A stretch of 64,000 nt of DNA from VXNE01 sp965116625 (GTDB lineage: Bacteria; Pseudomonadota; Gammaproteobacteria; Pseudomonadales; Azotimanducaceae), in the NCBI GenBank assembly GCA_965116625.1, contig OZ220717.1, forward strand, positions 3,410,001 through 3,474,000. The letters are read 5' to 3'. Both the position numbers and the translations under genes were made by a program. Shown here piece after piece: positions 16,096-25,826 of this stretch (position 1 is the first letter of the stretch; each line of letters opens with the position of its first letter). Below the pieces are notes generated by a model. It was not told the DNA's origin. It did no database searches and saw only the letters and a list, made by a program, of their open reading frames with translations.

Positions 16096-19000
16096 ATGGC
16101 CCAGGTCAGCACTCATTCGACCAATACAGCCACTCGCGCGGGTGCAAACTCAAGAGACTCACCCACGGCCGACCGACGATCAGTTCCAAAATCGATGACG
16201 GTCCGCCGTTGGGAAGATAACAAGGCCATCGGTGCCCGTTTCGCCTCGCACCGCCTTACCGGACTCCTGTCCCTCGACCTCGAAGGCGCCACAACCATCT
16301 CCGCCATTGGCGCGATAGGCACCGATCGCGCCAACACTTTCGCGTGGAAGGGCGGCAACCGAGGACTCGACAAGGCCCTCGCCGAACTGGAAGAGTTCGC
16401 CCGAGACGCCTCCTGCTTGGTCGGCCACAACATCATCGAACACGACCTCCCGCTTCTCGCCAAGCACGCACCGGATCTGGAGCTATTGAATCTCCCCGCC
16501 ATCGACACGCTCTACCTCAGTCCCCTTGCCCGCCCGGAGAATCCGTACCACCACCTCGTCAAGCAACACCACGACCCCGGCCTCGCAAGGACGCAGGTCA
16601 ACGACCCGCTGCTCGACGCCGAGCTGACCCTCGAACTCCTTGCGGACATCGTCGACGATCTGCAAGGCAAGGACAGCGACTTCCTCTTGGCCTGGCACGC
16701 ACTCCTTGCGGCGGGGGTCAAAGCCCACGCTTTTGACGCACTCTTTCGGACTGTTCGCGCCGTCGACTCCGCGCCGCCACTGTGGCAAGCCCTCCCAGTA
16801 GTCGAACAGCGGCTCACCGACTACGGATGCCGCAACCAAGCCGCGTCCATCATCCGCGATGCTCCTTCGGACCCGCTTCCGCTCGCCTACCTCCTAGCCT
16901 GGTTGCCCGTCGCCGGTGGCAACTCCATCATCCCGCCATACGTCGAGAAGCGCTTCTCCCCGAGCCTCCTTGCTGCGAGGCTGCGCGACTCTCACTGCGG
17001 CGACAACGGTTGCCCATGGTGCTCCGAACGCTTAGACCCAGTGAAAGCGCTGGGACGCTGGTTCGGCCACTGGTTCGAACACGACCCTCCGGCCTTTCGC
17101 AAGAACCGAGAGGGCGACAGCCTCCAGCGACTCATCATCGAGCGCCACCTCGCCCGCGCCCACGTCTTGGGCATTCTCCCAACGGGAACGGGCAAGTCGC
17201 TCTGCTACCAGCTTCCGGCGCTGATGCGCTACGAGGCCAGCGGTGCGCTTACGGTGGTGATCTCACCGCTGGTGGCGTTGATGGCCGACCAGGTGGCGGC
17301 CATGCAACGCGACAGGATCGTCTGCGCCGTGACCATCAATGGCCTGCTGTCGTGGCCCGAACGCGCCGACGCGCTCGCGCGCATCCGTTTCGGCGACGCC
17401 GGCATCGTTCTCGTCGCTCCGGAGCAATTGCGCAACCCGACATTTCGGGGTGCCCTCGCCGGTAGGCGGATCGGCGCATGGGTGATCGACGAGGCGCACT
17501 GTCTGTCGAAGTGGGGTCACGACTTCCGTCCCGACTACCGTTACGTCGCGCGCTACATCGCCGAGCACCACGGCGAACAGGCCGCACCGATCCTCTGTCT
17601 CACCGCCACGGCCAAGCACGACGTTGTCGACGAGATACGCGACTACTTCGATGAAAGGCTGCAGGCTCGACTGGAAGTCATCGACGGCGGCGCGGAGCGG
17701 ACCAATCTTGATTTCGTGGTCATGCCCACCACGCCCGCCCAGCGTGTCGAACACATCCACCACGCCATCGAGGATGCGCTCGACAACTCAGAGTCCGGCG
17801 GTGCCATCGTCTACTGCGCCACGAAGAGAAGCACCGAAGAGACCGCCCAGGCCCTTGCCGAGCGAGGAATACGAACGGAACATTTCCACTCGGGCCTATC
17901 GCCTGAACGCAAACGCGAGGTCCAGCGCGGCTTTCACGAAGGCGACATCGACGTGGTCGTCGCGACCAACGCCTTCGGCATGGGTATCGACAAACCGAAC
18001 GTCCGCACCGTGATCCACGCCGAGATCCCCGGGTCGCTCGAGAGCTACCTTCAGGAGGCCGGCCGCGCGGGCCGCGACGGCAAGGAGGCCCATTGCCTGC
18101 TGCTGTTCGCCGAAGACGATCCGGAGAAGCAGTTCTCGCTGACCGCGAGATCCCGGCTCGAGCGCCGCGACATTCAGGCCGTGCTACGCGCCCTGCGGCG
18201 CCTCGACACCCGCCGGCGGCGCCACAGCGAGCACATGGAGGACGCCGTCGTGGCGACCGCCGGGGAGATTCTCATCGAGGACGCCGATGGCGAGTTCACG
18301 CGCGACAGCGCCACCGACGACGACCGCGTGCGCACCGCGATCGCGTGGTTGGAGGAGGCGCGGCTCGCCCAACGCGACGAGAACCACACGCGCGTCTTCC
18401 CTTCGTCCCTACGCGTCAGGACCCTCGCCGAGGCCAGCGAGATCATCGAACGCGAAGGCTCGTACAAGCGTATCCGCGAAGACGTCCGCAACCGGATGAT
18501 CACGGTGGTCCGCGTCCTGACGCAGGCCGATCCCGACTCCGGCATCACGACGGACGAGTTGATGTCGCAATGCGGGTGCTCGCTGCCCCAGCTTCGTGCC
18601 GTGTTCAGCGCGTTAGAAGCCATCGGTGTCGCCACCAACGACATGCGCATCACCGTCTATGTCCATGTGGGCGTGGAGAACGCTTCCGGGAGGCGCCTCG
18701 CGGCGGCGCGGGAGCTGGAGACCGCTCTCATCGGCGTACTTCGCGAAGAAGCGCCAGATCAGGAGACGGACCAGTGGACGCGCCTGGGACTCCGCCAGCT
18801 CGCACAGCGCCTGCGCGAGAGGGAGATCGAGAACCCGCTTCCCGAACTCCTCGTGCGGATTCTGCGCGGCATCGCGGCCGACGGTCGGGACGAACCCGGT
18901 GCGCTCCGCAGTCTTGAGGTCCGAACCCGCGACATGGACACCGCGGTGGTGCGACTGCGACGGCCGTGGAACAGCGTCGAACGGCTCGCCAGGCTCCGCC

Positions 19001-21441
19001 GCGATGGCGCCGTCCGCCTGCTCGACCATCTCGTCGCAAGGGTCCCGGCGGGGGTGCGCGGCGTGGACATCCTCGTCGAGACGACATACGGCGAACTCGA
19101 GCGCGCCATCAAAGCGGACATAGTCCTGACCGCCGAATTGAAGCGACACAACACTCAGGCTCTCGTCGATCGTGCCCTGCTCTGGATGCACGAGCAGGAG
19201 GTCCTCACCCTCAACCGGGGACTGACCGTCTTCCGACCGGCCATGACCCTCAAGGTGACCCGCGACGGCCGGACGTTCAGGGTCGCGGACTTCAGCCCGT
19301 TGCGCCAGCACTACGCGGAACAGACTGCGCAGATTCACGTGGTCGCCGAGTATGCCCGCCTCGGCATGGCGGACATCGGCCTTGCGCTGCGGTTGGCCAT
19401 GGACTACTTCGAACTTGACAGCGAGTCGTTCGTCGCCAATTGGTTCAAAGGCAAGGAGTCCACCCTCCGCCGCGACACTCTCCCGAACCACTACGACGAG
19501 ATCGTGACGCAACTCGCCAACCGGAGCCAGGAGCGGATCGTCGCGGACGACCGGGAGCGCACCAACGTACTGGTTCTCGCCGGGCCCGGGTCGGGCAAGA
19601 CGCGGGTGTTGGTCCACCGCATCGCCTACCTGATCCGCGTCCGGCGAGAGAATCCGAGGGGGATACTTGCCCTCACCTACAACCGCCATGCCGCCGTGCA
19701 GGCTCGCCGACGGCTCCACGACCTGATCGGTCCCGATGCCCGCGGCGTCAACGTCATGACCTGCCATGCGCTCGCCATGCGCGTTCTCGGCATATCCTTC
19801 GCGCACGCGGCGGCCAACCCAAGCGATGCCATGTTCGAGGACATGCTGCGCCACGCCGCCCTGGCTCTGAGGGCGGACGGCGAAGCGTCCACGACTGTCA
19901 ACCGCGACCAGATGATCGGGCGACTCGCGTGGATTCTCGTGGACGAGTACCAGGATATCGGCGAACCCGAGTTCGAACTCATCTCCGCGCTGGCCGGACG
20001 GACGCTCTCAGAGGACGACGCCAGACTCAACCTTTTCGCTGTGGGAGACGACGATCAGAACGTCTACAGCTGGAAAGGCGCCTCCGTGCGGTTCATCCGC
20101 CGTTTCGAGGTCGACTACCATGCCAGTCTGGACTATCTCGTCGAGAACTACCGATCAACCGGCAACATCATCGACGCTTCCAACCGCTGCATCGACGCGG
20201 CCACGGATCGACTGAAACGCGACCACGCGATACGGATAGACCGAGGTCGACACGACGAGCCGCCTGGCGGGCGCTGGACCGCGCTCGACCAAGTCGCGAA
20301 AGGGAAGGTCCAGGTTCTTCGCGCGCAAGGCGGTCAACTCTCCCAGGCCATCGTTGCCATAGACGAACTCAGACGCCTCGCCGCGCTCGATCCCGAGTGG
20401 GAGTGGGATCGATGCGCGGTCATCGCAAGGAACTGGACGGACCTCGATCCGGTCGCAAGCGTCTGTGTCCAGCGCGGCATCCCTTTCCAGAGCGCGCAGG
20501 AGGAACTGGGATCCTTCTGGCGTGCCCGCCAAACTCAGTCCCTGCTCAGTGCACTCGAGACCGCCGGACCTACCTCCACGAGAGGCGCCATCAAAAAACA
20601 CCTGAAGGACGCAACGTCCGGTCCATGGGAGCGGCTTCTTGGCCAAGCGCTGGAGGAGCTGTTGCTCGAGGAACCCGATGCTGCCGTGCTTCCCGCCGCT
20701 TACGTCCGGAACTGGCTCGGCGAGTGGAGCCGCGAGGTGCGTCGCCGGCAGCAAGGGCTGCTTCTGACGTCCGCCCACCGCGCGAAAGGTCTTGAGTTCG
20801 ACCACGTCGTAATCCTCGACGGCAAGTGGAACGCGACCAATCCGCGCGAGGACGAAGAAGCGCCGCGCCGCCTCTACTACGTGGCGATGACCCGCGCGAG
20901 AGAAACACTCGCCTTAGTCGATCTGGACTATGACAGCGAGCGCGACTCGGACGATCCGCCACTTGCGGCGTCCAGCCGACAACGGGCCGCCACGCTGATG
21001 CAGCCGCTCAGAGACCGACCGTGCACACTGGAACGCCAGGTGCCGTCTCCCGACACGACCGATCCGCGACTCCAGGACAAGACCGTCGTCTGTACGATGG
21101 GAGATGTCTTCATGGACTTTGCTGGACGATTCCCCGCCGACGCCGAAAGGCACGAAGTAATATCCACGCTCAAATCCGGCGACGCATTGTCACTTGCCCG
21201 CCAGAACGCCCGGTGGAAGATGCTCGATAGGCATCGGCGCGAAGTCGGGCGAATGAGGGCGGACTGGGATGTCGCAAAAGGCATGGAAATCGTCGACGCG
21301 ACAGTCCACGGTGTGTTCGTCCGATGGCGCAAGGACGTAACGGACGAACGCTATGCCAGCAAGCTTCGGGCCGACACTTGGGAGGTGGTCGTACCCAAAC
21401 TCACGCTTGCACCGGGAGCGACAGACGGACGCACTCGTTGA
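16096..21441 (+). CDS. giant fusion: DEDD exonuclease - RecQ helicase - UvrD-type helicase
   Basis: 1,781 residues. N-terminal 3'-5' exonuclease-like domain (about 50-200): SLDLEG (D-x-E), LVGHNIIEHDLPLL and NDPLLDAELT supply the acidic motifs, with Asn where DEDDh enzymes have His. A zinc-like cluster HCGDNGCPWC follows near residue 305. RecQ domain: LPTGTGKSLCYQLPAL (about 360), DEAHCLSKWGHDFRPDY (about 465), and QEAGRAGRDG near 655. UvrD/PcrA-like domain: LAGPGSGKTRVLVHRIAYL (about 1160), VDEYQDIGEPEFELIS, GDDDQNVYSWKGAS (about 1317), SAHRAKGLEFDHVVIL (about 1558) and YYVAMTRARETLALV. The start may be ATG at 16195 instead. DNA unwinding plus 3' degradation is expected; an anti-phage or repair role is inferred from the island. 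Confidence 0.9.
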   Translation: MAQVSTHSTNTATRAGANSRDSPTADRRSVPKSMTVRRWEDNKAIGARFASHRLTGLLSLDLEGATTISAIGAIGTDRANTFAWKGGNRGLDKALAELEEFARDASCLVGHNIIEHDLPLLAKHAPDLELLNLPAIDTLYLSPLARPENPYHHLVKQHHDPGLARTQVNDPLLDAELTLELLADIVDDLQGKDSDFLLAWHALLAAGVKAHAFDALFRTVRAVDSAPPLWQALPVVEQRLTDYGCRNQAASIIRDAPSDPLPLAYLLAWLPVAGGNSIIPPYVEKRFSPSLLAARLRDSHCGDNGCPWCSERLDPVKALGRWFGHWFEHDPPAFRKNREGDSLQRLIIERHLARAHVLGILPTGTGKSLCYQLPALMRYEASGALTVVISPLVALMADQVAAMQRDRIVCAVTINGLLSWPERADALARIRFGDAGIVLVAPEQLRNPTFRGALAGRRIGAWVIDEAHCLSKWGHDFRPDYRYVARYIAEHHGEQAAPILCLTATAKHDVVDEIRDYFDERLQARLEVIDGGAERTNLDFVVMPTTPAQRVEHIHHAIEDALDNSESGGAIVYCATKRSTEETAQALAERGIRTEHFHSGLSPERKREVQRGFHEGDIDVVVATNAFGMGIDKPNVRTVIHAEIPGSLESYLQEAGRAGRDGKEAHCLLLFAEDDPEKQFSLTARSRLERRDIQAVLRALRRLDTRRRRHSEHMEDAVVATAGEILIEDADGEFTRDSATDDDRVRTAIAWLEEARLAQRDENHTRVFPSSLRVRTLAEASEIIEREGSYKRIREDVRNRMITVVRVLTQADPDSGITTDELMSQCGCSLPQLRAVFSALEAIGVATNDMRITVYVHVGVENASGRRLAAARELETALIGVLREEAPDQETDQWTRLGLRQLAQRLREREIENPLPELLVRILRGIAADGRDEPGALRSLEVRTRDMDTAVVRLRRPWNSVERLARLRRDGAVRLLDHLVARVPAGVRGVDILVETTYGELERAIKADIVLTAELKRHNTQALVDRALLWMHEQEVLTLNRGLTVFRPAMTLKVTRDGRTFRVADFSPLRQHYAEQTAQIHVVAEYARLGMADIGLALRLAMDYFELDSESFVANWFKGKESTLRRDTLPNHYDEIVTQLANRSQERIVADDRERTNVLVLAGPGSGKTRVLVHRIAYLIRVRRENPRGILALTYNRHAAVQARRRLHDLIGPDARGVNVMTCHALAMRVLGISFAHAAANPSDAMFEDMLRHAALALRADGEASTTVNRDQMIGRLAWILVDEYQDIGEPEFELISALAGRTLSEDDARLNLFAVGDDDQNVYSWKGASVRFIRRFEVDYHASLDYLVENYRSTGNIIDASNRCIDAATDRLKRDHAIRIDRGRHDEPPGGRWTALDQVAKGKVQVLRAQGGQLSQAIVAIDELRRLAALDPEWEWDRCAVIARNWTDLDPVASVCVQRGIPFQSAQEELGSFWRARQTQSLLSALETAGPTSTRGAIKKHLKDATSGPWERLLGQALEELLLEEPDAAVLPAAYVRNWLGEWSREVRRRQQGLLLTSAHRAKGLEFDHVVILDGKWNATNPREDEEAPRRLYYVAMTRARETLALVDLDYDSERDSDDPPLAASSRQRAATLMQPLRDRPCTLERQVPSPDTTDPRLQDKTVVCTMGDVFMDFAGRFPADAERHEVISTLKSGDALSLARQNARWKMLDRHRREVGRMRADWDVAKGMEIVDATVHGVFVRWRKDVTDERYASKLRADTWEVVVPKLTLAPGATDGRTR

Positions 21442-21637
21442 ACATCGAAAACCATGTGCGTCGGCTCTTGTCTCCGACATGGCCGGGTTCCGGACTCGCA
21501 CCCAACTGGACGAATAGCGTCCGCCTAGGAGTTTCGCGCTGGAGGACCTAAATGCTGCTCCCTCTCGAACGAGGCGTCCCGTTGAACTCAATTGACGCTT
21601 CTAGGTCGTCGACTCCAGACGTCTAGGCTTGGCCGTC
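21442..21637. other. intergenic, convergent
   Basis: Between the convergent helicase and integrase genes. No RNA gene or clear terminator hairpin is recognised. Confidence 0.4.
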
Positions 21638-22786
21638 TCAACCCGCGAGATAGCCTGCCCATGACTCCATCAGCTTCCGGCGCTTCTCGAAAAGGTCGCT
21701 CCGTGCGTAGGCAGCCTCCGCCTTGTCCTTGATCGTATGCGCAAGTGCCGCCTCCATTACCGCGTGCGGCGTGTGCGTTTGCTCGGCCGCATAGTCCCGG
21801 AAGCTCGACCGGAAGCCGTGCGTCACCGCATCGAAGCCAAGTTCCCGCAGCAGCTTGGCGTGGGTATTCTCGCTCAGCGGACGGCCCGGACGTGCGCCGG
21901 GGAACACCAGCCTAGAACCGTCCGACAGACCCTCAGCCTCCGCCAGCACTTCGAGCGCGCGAGCCGACAAAGGTACGCGATGCTCACGGTTCGCCTTCAT
22001 TCGTTCCGCTGGCACGGTCCACGTCGCGCGCTCGAGGTCGATCTCGTCCCAAGTCGCCTTGCGCACCTCCGATGACCGCGCCGCGGTGAGCACCAGAAAC
22101 TCCAGCGCAAGCTTCGACGACGCGCTAGCGCGCTTGCTGGCCTTCAGCTTGGCCATGCAGTCCGCAACCTCGTCGTAGGGGAGCGCTGGCATGTGTCTCC
22201 GCTCGACTCCGTTGCGCGGCAAGGCCGCGTCGATAACGATCCCCGCCGGGTCGTCTGTCCGGTGGCCCTGCGCAACGGCCCATCGGCAGATGGCCGAGAT
22301 GCGCTGCTTCACCCGCCGCGCGGTCTCGCGCTTCTCGTTCCAGATCGGTTCAAGGACTGCCATAACATGACCGGGCGTGATGTCGGCCACCGGCAACTCG
22401 CCCACTGTCGGGTACGCGTAGGTTTCGAGGCTAGCCCGCCACTGCGGCCCGGACTTCGGACTCCGCCAGGTTGGCTCGTGCATGGCGATCACCGCCTCGG
22501 CCGCCTCGGCGAATGTCGGTCCCAGGACCGCCTTGCCGTCCCCCTTGCGCGGATCGCCGCCCGCTTTGGCCACTTTCCAGCGCTCAAAGGCCGCGACACG
22601 CGCCTCCGCCAAACCCATCGAGGGATAGTGGCCGATCGCGTTGTCGGTCCGCAGCCCCTGGATGTTGAGGCGCTGGATCCACGACTTCGCGCCTCTCGGC
22701 GACACCCGCAGGTACAATCCGTGCTCGTCCGTCAGCTTCGCGGGGCCCTTGGCCGTTTCGATTCGTCTTACCGTGAGCTTCGCCAA
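21638..22786 (-). CDS. P4-type tyrosine integrase
   Basis: About 382 residues from a TTG start giving the usual AKLTVRRIETAKGPAKL N-terminus; the frame is open to an ATG at 22858, but those 24 extra residues do not resemble the family. The DUF4102 arm-binding domain (DEHGLYLRVSPRGAKSWIQR) is followed by a SAM-like core-binding domain and the catalytic domain: Arg in LTAARSSEVRKATW, HGFRSSFRDY (HxxR), AALAHTI (His) and Tyr in AAYARSDLFEKRRKLMESW. All five catalytic positions are present. It lies about 85 bp from the far att copy and should integrate the island into tRNA-Ser. Confidence 0.93.
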   Translation of the reverse strand: MAKLTVRRIETAKGPAKLTDEHGLYLRVSPRGAKSWIQRLNIQGLRTDNAIGHYPSMGLAEARVAAFERWKVAKAGGDPRKGDGKAVLGPTFAEAAEAVIAMHEPTWRSPKSGPQWRASLETYAYPTVGELPVADITPGHVMAVLEPIWNEKRETARRVKQRISAICRWAVAQGHRTDDPAGIVIDAALPRNGVERRHMPALPYDEVADCMAKLKASKRASASSKLALEFLVLTAARSSEVRKATWDEIDLERATWTVPAERMKANREHRVPLSARALEVLAEAEGLSDGSRLVFPGARPGRPLSENTHAKLLRELGFDAVTHGFRSSFRDYAAEQTHTPHAVMEAALAHTIKDKAEAAYARSDLFEKRRKLMESWAGYLAG

Positions 22787-22861
22787 TGTCGTACCCCAAC
22801 TCGTACCCCGAATGACGTGAGTATGAGGGGTGTTTCGCGAGTGGTCAAGACTCGCCATGAG

Positions 22862-22885
22862 ATTGATAAATGTTTATTTATCAAT
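22862..22885. promoter_or_regulatory. AT-rich palindrome upstream of the integrase
   Basis: ATTGATAAAT, GTTT, ATTTATCAAT: perfect 10-bp arms in otherwise GC-rich DNA, directly upstream of the integrase and about 58 bp from the att core. It is a candidate operator, promoter element or integrase/excisionase arm site. Confidence 0.5.
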
Positions 22886-22942
22886 TTGTTAAATAAGATC
22901 CGGAGGACGCGGAAATAGGCTGTGGAGAGTGCCAGTGACGGA

Positions 22943-22956
22943 CTCCCTCTCCGCCA
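22943..22956 (+). repeat. att site, far side (14 bp)
   Basis: CTCCCTCTCCGCCA, identical to the last 14 nt of the intact tRNA-Ser, on the same strand. It marks the island's right boundary next to the integrase. Confidence 0.7.
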
Positions 22957-23102
22957 CCCACCCCCGAGAAGCGCCAACAGCGGGCGCCTCGGTGTAGTGG
23001 CCGGCAAGCTCGCGGGCATCCCCCGACAGCACGGAACGCACCGATATCGGTTTGCTCGCCATTCCATCAGACCTTGCCTACGAGCACCGCTCTTAACGTA
23101 GG

Positions 23103-24866
23103 CTATTCTGATTGGTCCAGTGGAAACACTGTGCGGAATGCTGCGCCATCGTTGCCAGCGTCCGCATAGGGTGTAAAAACAAACTTCATACGTTCTGTAG
23201 TTCGCCGGTCGTCAAGATCAATACCGTATCTTCTCCTTTCCGGCGTTTTTCGGAATCCAGGCCACGGATCTATCTGATCTACGGGTTGTAGCGAAATCTC
23301 GTCTGGAATTGAAATCAGGTCCCTCTTGCCAACCCAGGTATCGTTGTTGTCGCGCACATCGATTGAGAGTATTTCAGGGCCTCTCTTTAACGCATAGTTG
23401 TTCTCGGAAAGAAGCACCGTAGTGAGTGGGATACTGAAATTGACTTCTAGAACGTACTCGCTGGATCCGTGGATGTCTAACGATGCGTAGCCATTCCTCA
23501 AAGTGGGCGTTAGATCATTTCCATCCAGCTTGATCGTAAAGTCATCGCTCCATTTCGGCACTCGGATGTTGAGCACACCGGTCCAGTCTCGTGGTGTAGT
23601 CAACGAAATCACCGTGATGCCTTCACCCGGGAACTTGCTTTCCTGTTTGATCGTAACGGCCCCATTGGGGGTATCAAGAATCGCAGAACTTGAGTCAAAG
23701 AAATTAATGAAAAGCTCATTGTTACGAGATGCATAGATCATGGATGGTATTCGAGCGATCCCCCGGGGGCCGGACCAGAAACAGCACCTGGTCGGACCGT
23801 GGAAGAAGTGCTTTGAATAACGCAGGGGCGTGTAGTAGCACCACTTCATACCGTCATCAGATTGGGCGCCCAGTAACGCGTTATAGGTGGTTCTCTCCAA
23901 GGCTTCTGCGAATTCCGCGCGGCCAGTTATCTCGTATAGCCTCTGATTAAGAAAAATCCACTCAGTTGTCGCGCAGGTTTCTTGTAGCTTTCCATCGGGG
24001 TTATCGTTCAGGGGGCCTTCGTACAGGTTCTCATTCTCGCCCAGAGAACCCGTGGGAAACTCGTGTAGGTTGACCAGCTCTCGCCAGATACCAAGCAGGA
24101 CATCGAATGACTTCTGATCGTTCCTGGCTACCGCTAAATCGACCATGCCTGTGAGGGCAGCGCCCAGCATGTAGGGGTGAACGATATGCGGGTGTCCCGT
24201 CTTATTCATATTCCGCAGAGGTTCGAAATGCTGAACTACACTTTCCACGAATCCACATAGTTCTTCTTTTCCGGTGTGCCTATACAGGCGCATCATCTGA
24301 TTGATAATGGCCACATTGGTGAAACCTCGACCCTGAGCAAGAAAATCCGCGTGGTCGTTGTCGATGGGGTCGTAGGTGTGAAGGATCCAGGCCCCGATAC
24401 GTGTTGCACATTCCAGAGACTTGGGTTCGTGCCGGAGTTCGTAGTGCGTCAGCAGTCCGATCAGGCAGGTCCACTGAACCCATACATTCCATCCAAGTTC
24501 CCAGTCATTCAGGTCGCGATTGCTGGGCAGCGGCTCGCCCATAAAACCATCTGATTGTTGATAACCGCGTAATTTGCGCGCAAATTCATCAACCATTGTG
24601 ATGAGGTCCTGGTCACCGACATTTAGCGCAGCCTGTGTCGCGGCATCAAGCCATTTACCCGCATACTCGCCATCCCAGATCCGCTCCAGGAGTTCGCCGG
24701 GAGAATAGTGCCGGGATGCGAAAGCCTCGAGCATGAATTCGCCGGAGTGATCGTGCAGGTGTTTCAGGTAGGCAATATTTCCCTCGTATCGCTTCATGAA
24801 ACGGCTGGCAGGTAGCAGCGTCACTTCCTCAGGTAGTGGAATAGTGAGTGGATTGTGGAGATTCAT
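23103..24866 (-). CDS. glycoside hydrolase family 127 (beta-L-arabinofuranosidase-like)
   Basis: 587 residues with an (alpha/alpha)6 barrel and C-terminal beta domains. The zinc-thiolate site of GH127 is visible: Glu and Cys in ETCATTEWIFLNQRLYEITG (about residue 294) and adjacent Cys in TRCCFWSGPRG (about residue 360), with spacing as in HypBA1. YNALLGAQ and the WGEY-like LLERIWDGEYAGKW also fit. No signal peptide, so probably cytoplasmic, acting on imported oligosaccharides or glycopeptides. Its base composition is visibly less GC-rich than the surrounding genes, suggesting acquisition. Substrate specificity within GH127/DUF1680 is not certain. Confidence 0.85.
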   Translation of the reverse strand: MNLHNPLTIPLPEEVTLLPASRFMKRYEGNIAYLKHLHDHSGEFMLEAFASRHYSPGELLERIWDGEYAGKWLDAATQAALNVGDQDLITMVDEFARKLRGYQQSDGFMGEPLPSNRDLNDWELGWNVWVQWTCLIGLLTHYELRHEPKSLECATRIGAWILHTYDPIDNDHADFLAQGRGFTNVAIINQMMRLYRHTGKEELCGFVESVVQHFEPLRNMNKTGHPHIVHPYMLGAALTGMVDLAVARNDQKSFDVLLGIWRELVNLHEFPTGSLGENENLYEGPLNDNPDGKLQETCATTEWIFLNQRLYEITGRAEFAEALERTTYNALLGAQSDDGMKWCYYTPLRYSKHFFHGPTRCCFWSGPRGIARIPSMIYASRNNELFINFFDSSSAILDTPNGAVTIKQESKFPGEGITVISLTTPRDWTGVLNIRVPKWSDDFTIKLDGNDLTPTLRNGYASLDIHGSSEYVLEVNFSIPLTTVLLSENNYALKRGPEILSIDVRDNNDTWVGKRDLISIPDEISLQPVDQIDPWPGFRKTPERRRYGIDLDDRRTTERMKFVFTPYADAGNDGAAFRTVFPLDQSE

Positions 24867-24995
24867 ACTTGCTCGTTCCCCCCATGCCGAACGTCATCGT
24901 GGTCGGTTAACATACGCACGTTCAGATTCACAAGATATCGCGTGGTCGAGGCCCCAAACAACACCTATCTACCTCAATAATGCAAGTTGCGACGA

Positions 24996-25826
24996 CTAGA
25001 TTGGTCGATCGCCGCTGATGGTAATACGCTCGACCACACGACGGTGGGGAAAGAAGTCCGCGACAGCATAGTGCTGTGTGCAGCGATTATCCCAGAAGGC
25101 GATGGTGTTTTTCTGCCATCGCAGTCGGCACTGGTATTCAGGAATCGCAGCCTGTCGGTACAACAAAGCTAGCAGCTCATCGCTTTCGGGTTTCTCCATA
25201 CCCACAATTTTTCGGGTAAAGGCAATATTCACGTAGAGACATTTGTTACCGGTCTGAGGGTGAGTACGTACAACTGGGTGCTCCGGATCGGGGAACTCAC
25301 GTCGGAACTCCTTGCGATCCGTCACTCCTTCCTGTTTCATGGCCAAATCAATCCACCTCGGCGGCCAGGCATTTACTGCGCGGGCACCATCAATGCGTTC
25401 CTTAATGTCGTCGCCGAGTCCAGAGTAGGCTGCCTCCATGTTAGCCCACAGCGTATCACCTCCCACGGGGGGTACTTCTCTCGCTCGAAGAATAGAACCG
25501 AGCGGCGGCTCAAGTTTAAAACACACATCGGAATGCCAGAGGTTATTGTGCGCGCGTGTTTCCTCGTCTTCCTCGATGCGAAGTGCTACCGGGTTTTTGC
25601 TGTCTTTCGGGGTAGTGGGATGCGTATCGAGTTCGCCAAACCAGGATCCAAGGCGTTTCTGATCATCAATGTCAAGATCCTGGTCTCTGAAGAACAGGAC
25701 TTTCCATTGTAAGAGCGCCTGTTCCAGGTCTTTCATGGTGTCTTCCGACAATGTCTTCCTGAGATCAATATTGCTGATTTCAGCGCCGATCGTGGGGGTG
25801 ACTGGGGTTACTGCAAATGCTGTCAT
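24996..25826 (-). CDS. TauD/TfdA-family alpha-ketoglutarate-dependent dioxygenase
   Basis: 276 residues, normal TauD length. Iron ligands: H-x-D in NNLWHSDVCFKLEPP near residue 98 and the distal His in NRCTQHYAVADF near residue 253. The 2OG-binding Arg lies in RRVVERITISGDRP at the C-terminus. VTPVTPTIGAEISNIDL is the family N-terminus. Relatives desulfonate taurine or hydroxylate small acids; the substrate here is unknown and no sulfonate transporter lies nearby. Like the GH127 gene, it is less GC-rich than most of the window. Confidence 0.87.
   Translation of the reverse strand: MTAFAVTPVTPTIGAEISNIDLRKTLSEDTMKDLEQALLQWKVLFFRDQDLDIDDQKRLGSWFGELDTHPTTPKDSKNPVALRIEEDEETRAHNNLWHSDVCFKLEPPLGSILRAREVPPVGGDTLWANMEAAYSGLGDDIKERIDGARAVNAWPPRWIDLAMKQEGVTDRKEFRREFPDPEHPVVRTHPQTGNKCLYVNIAFTRKIVGMEKPESDELLALLYRQAAIPEYQCRLRWQKNTIAFWDNRCTQHYAVADFFPHRRVVERITISGDRPI

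Noticed and set aside
22193..22918. plus-strand frame opposite the integrase
   Set aside because: Antisense shadow; the minus-strand integrase has all catalytic residues.
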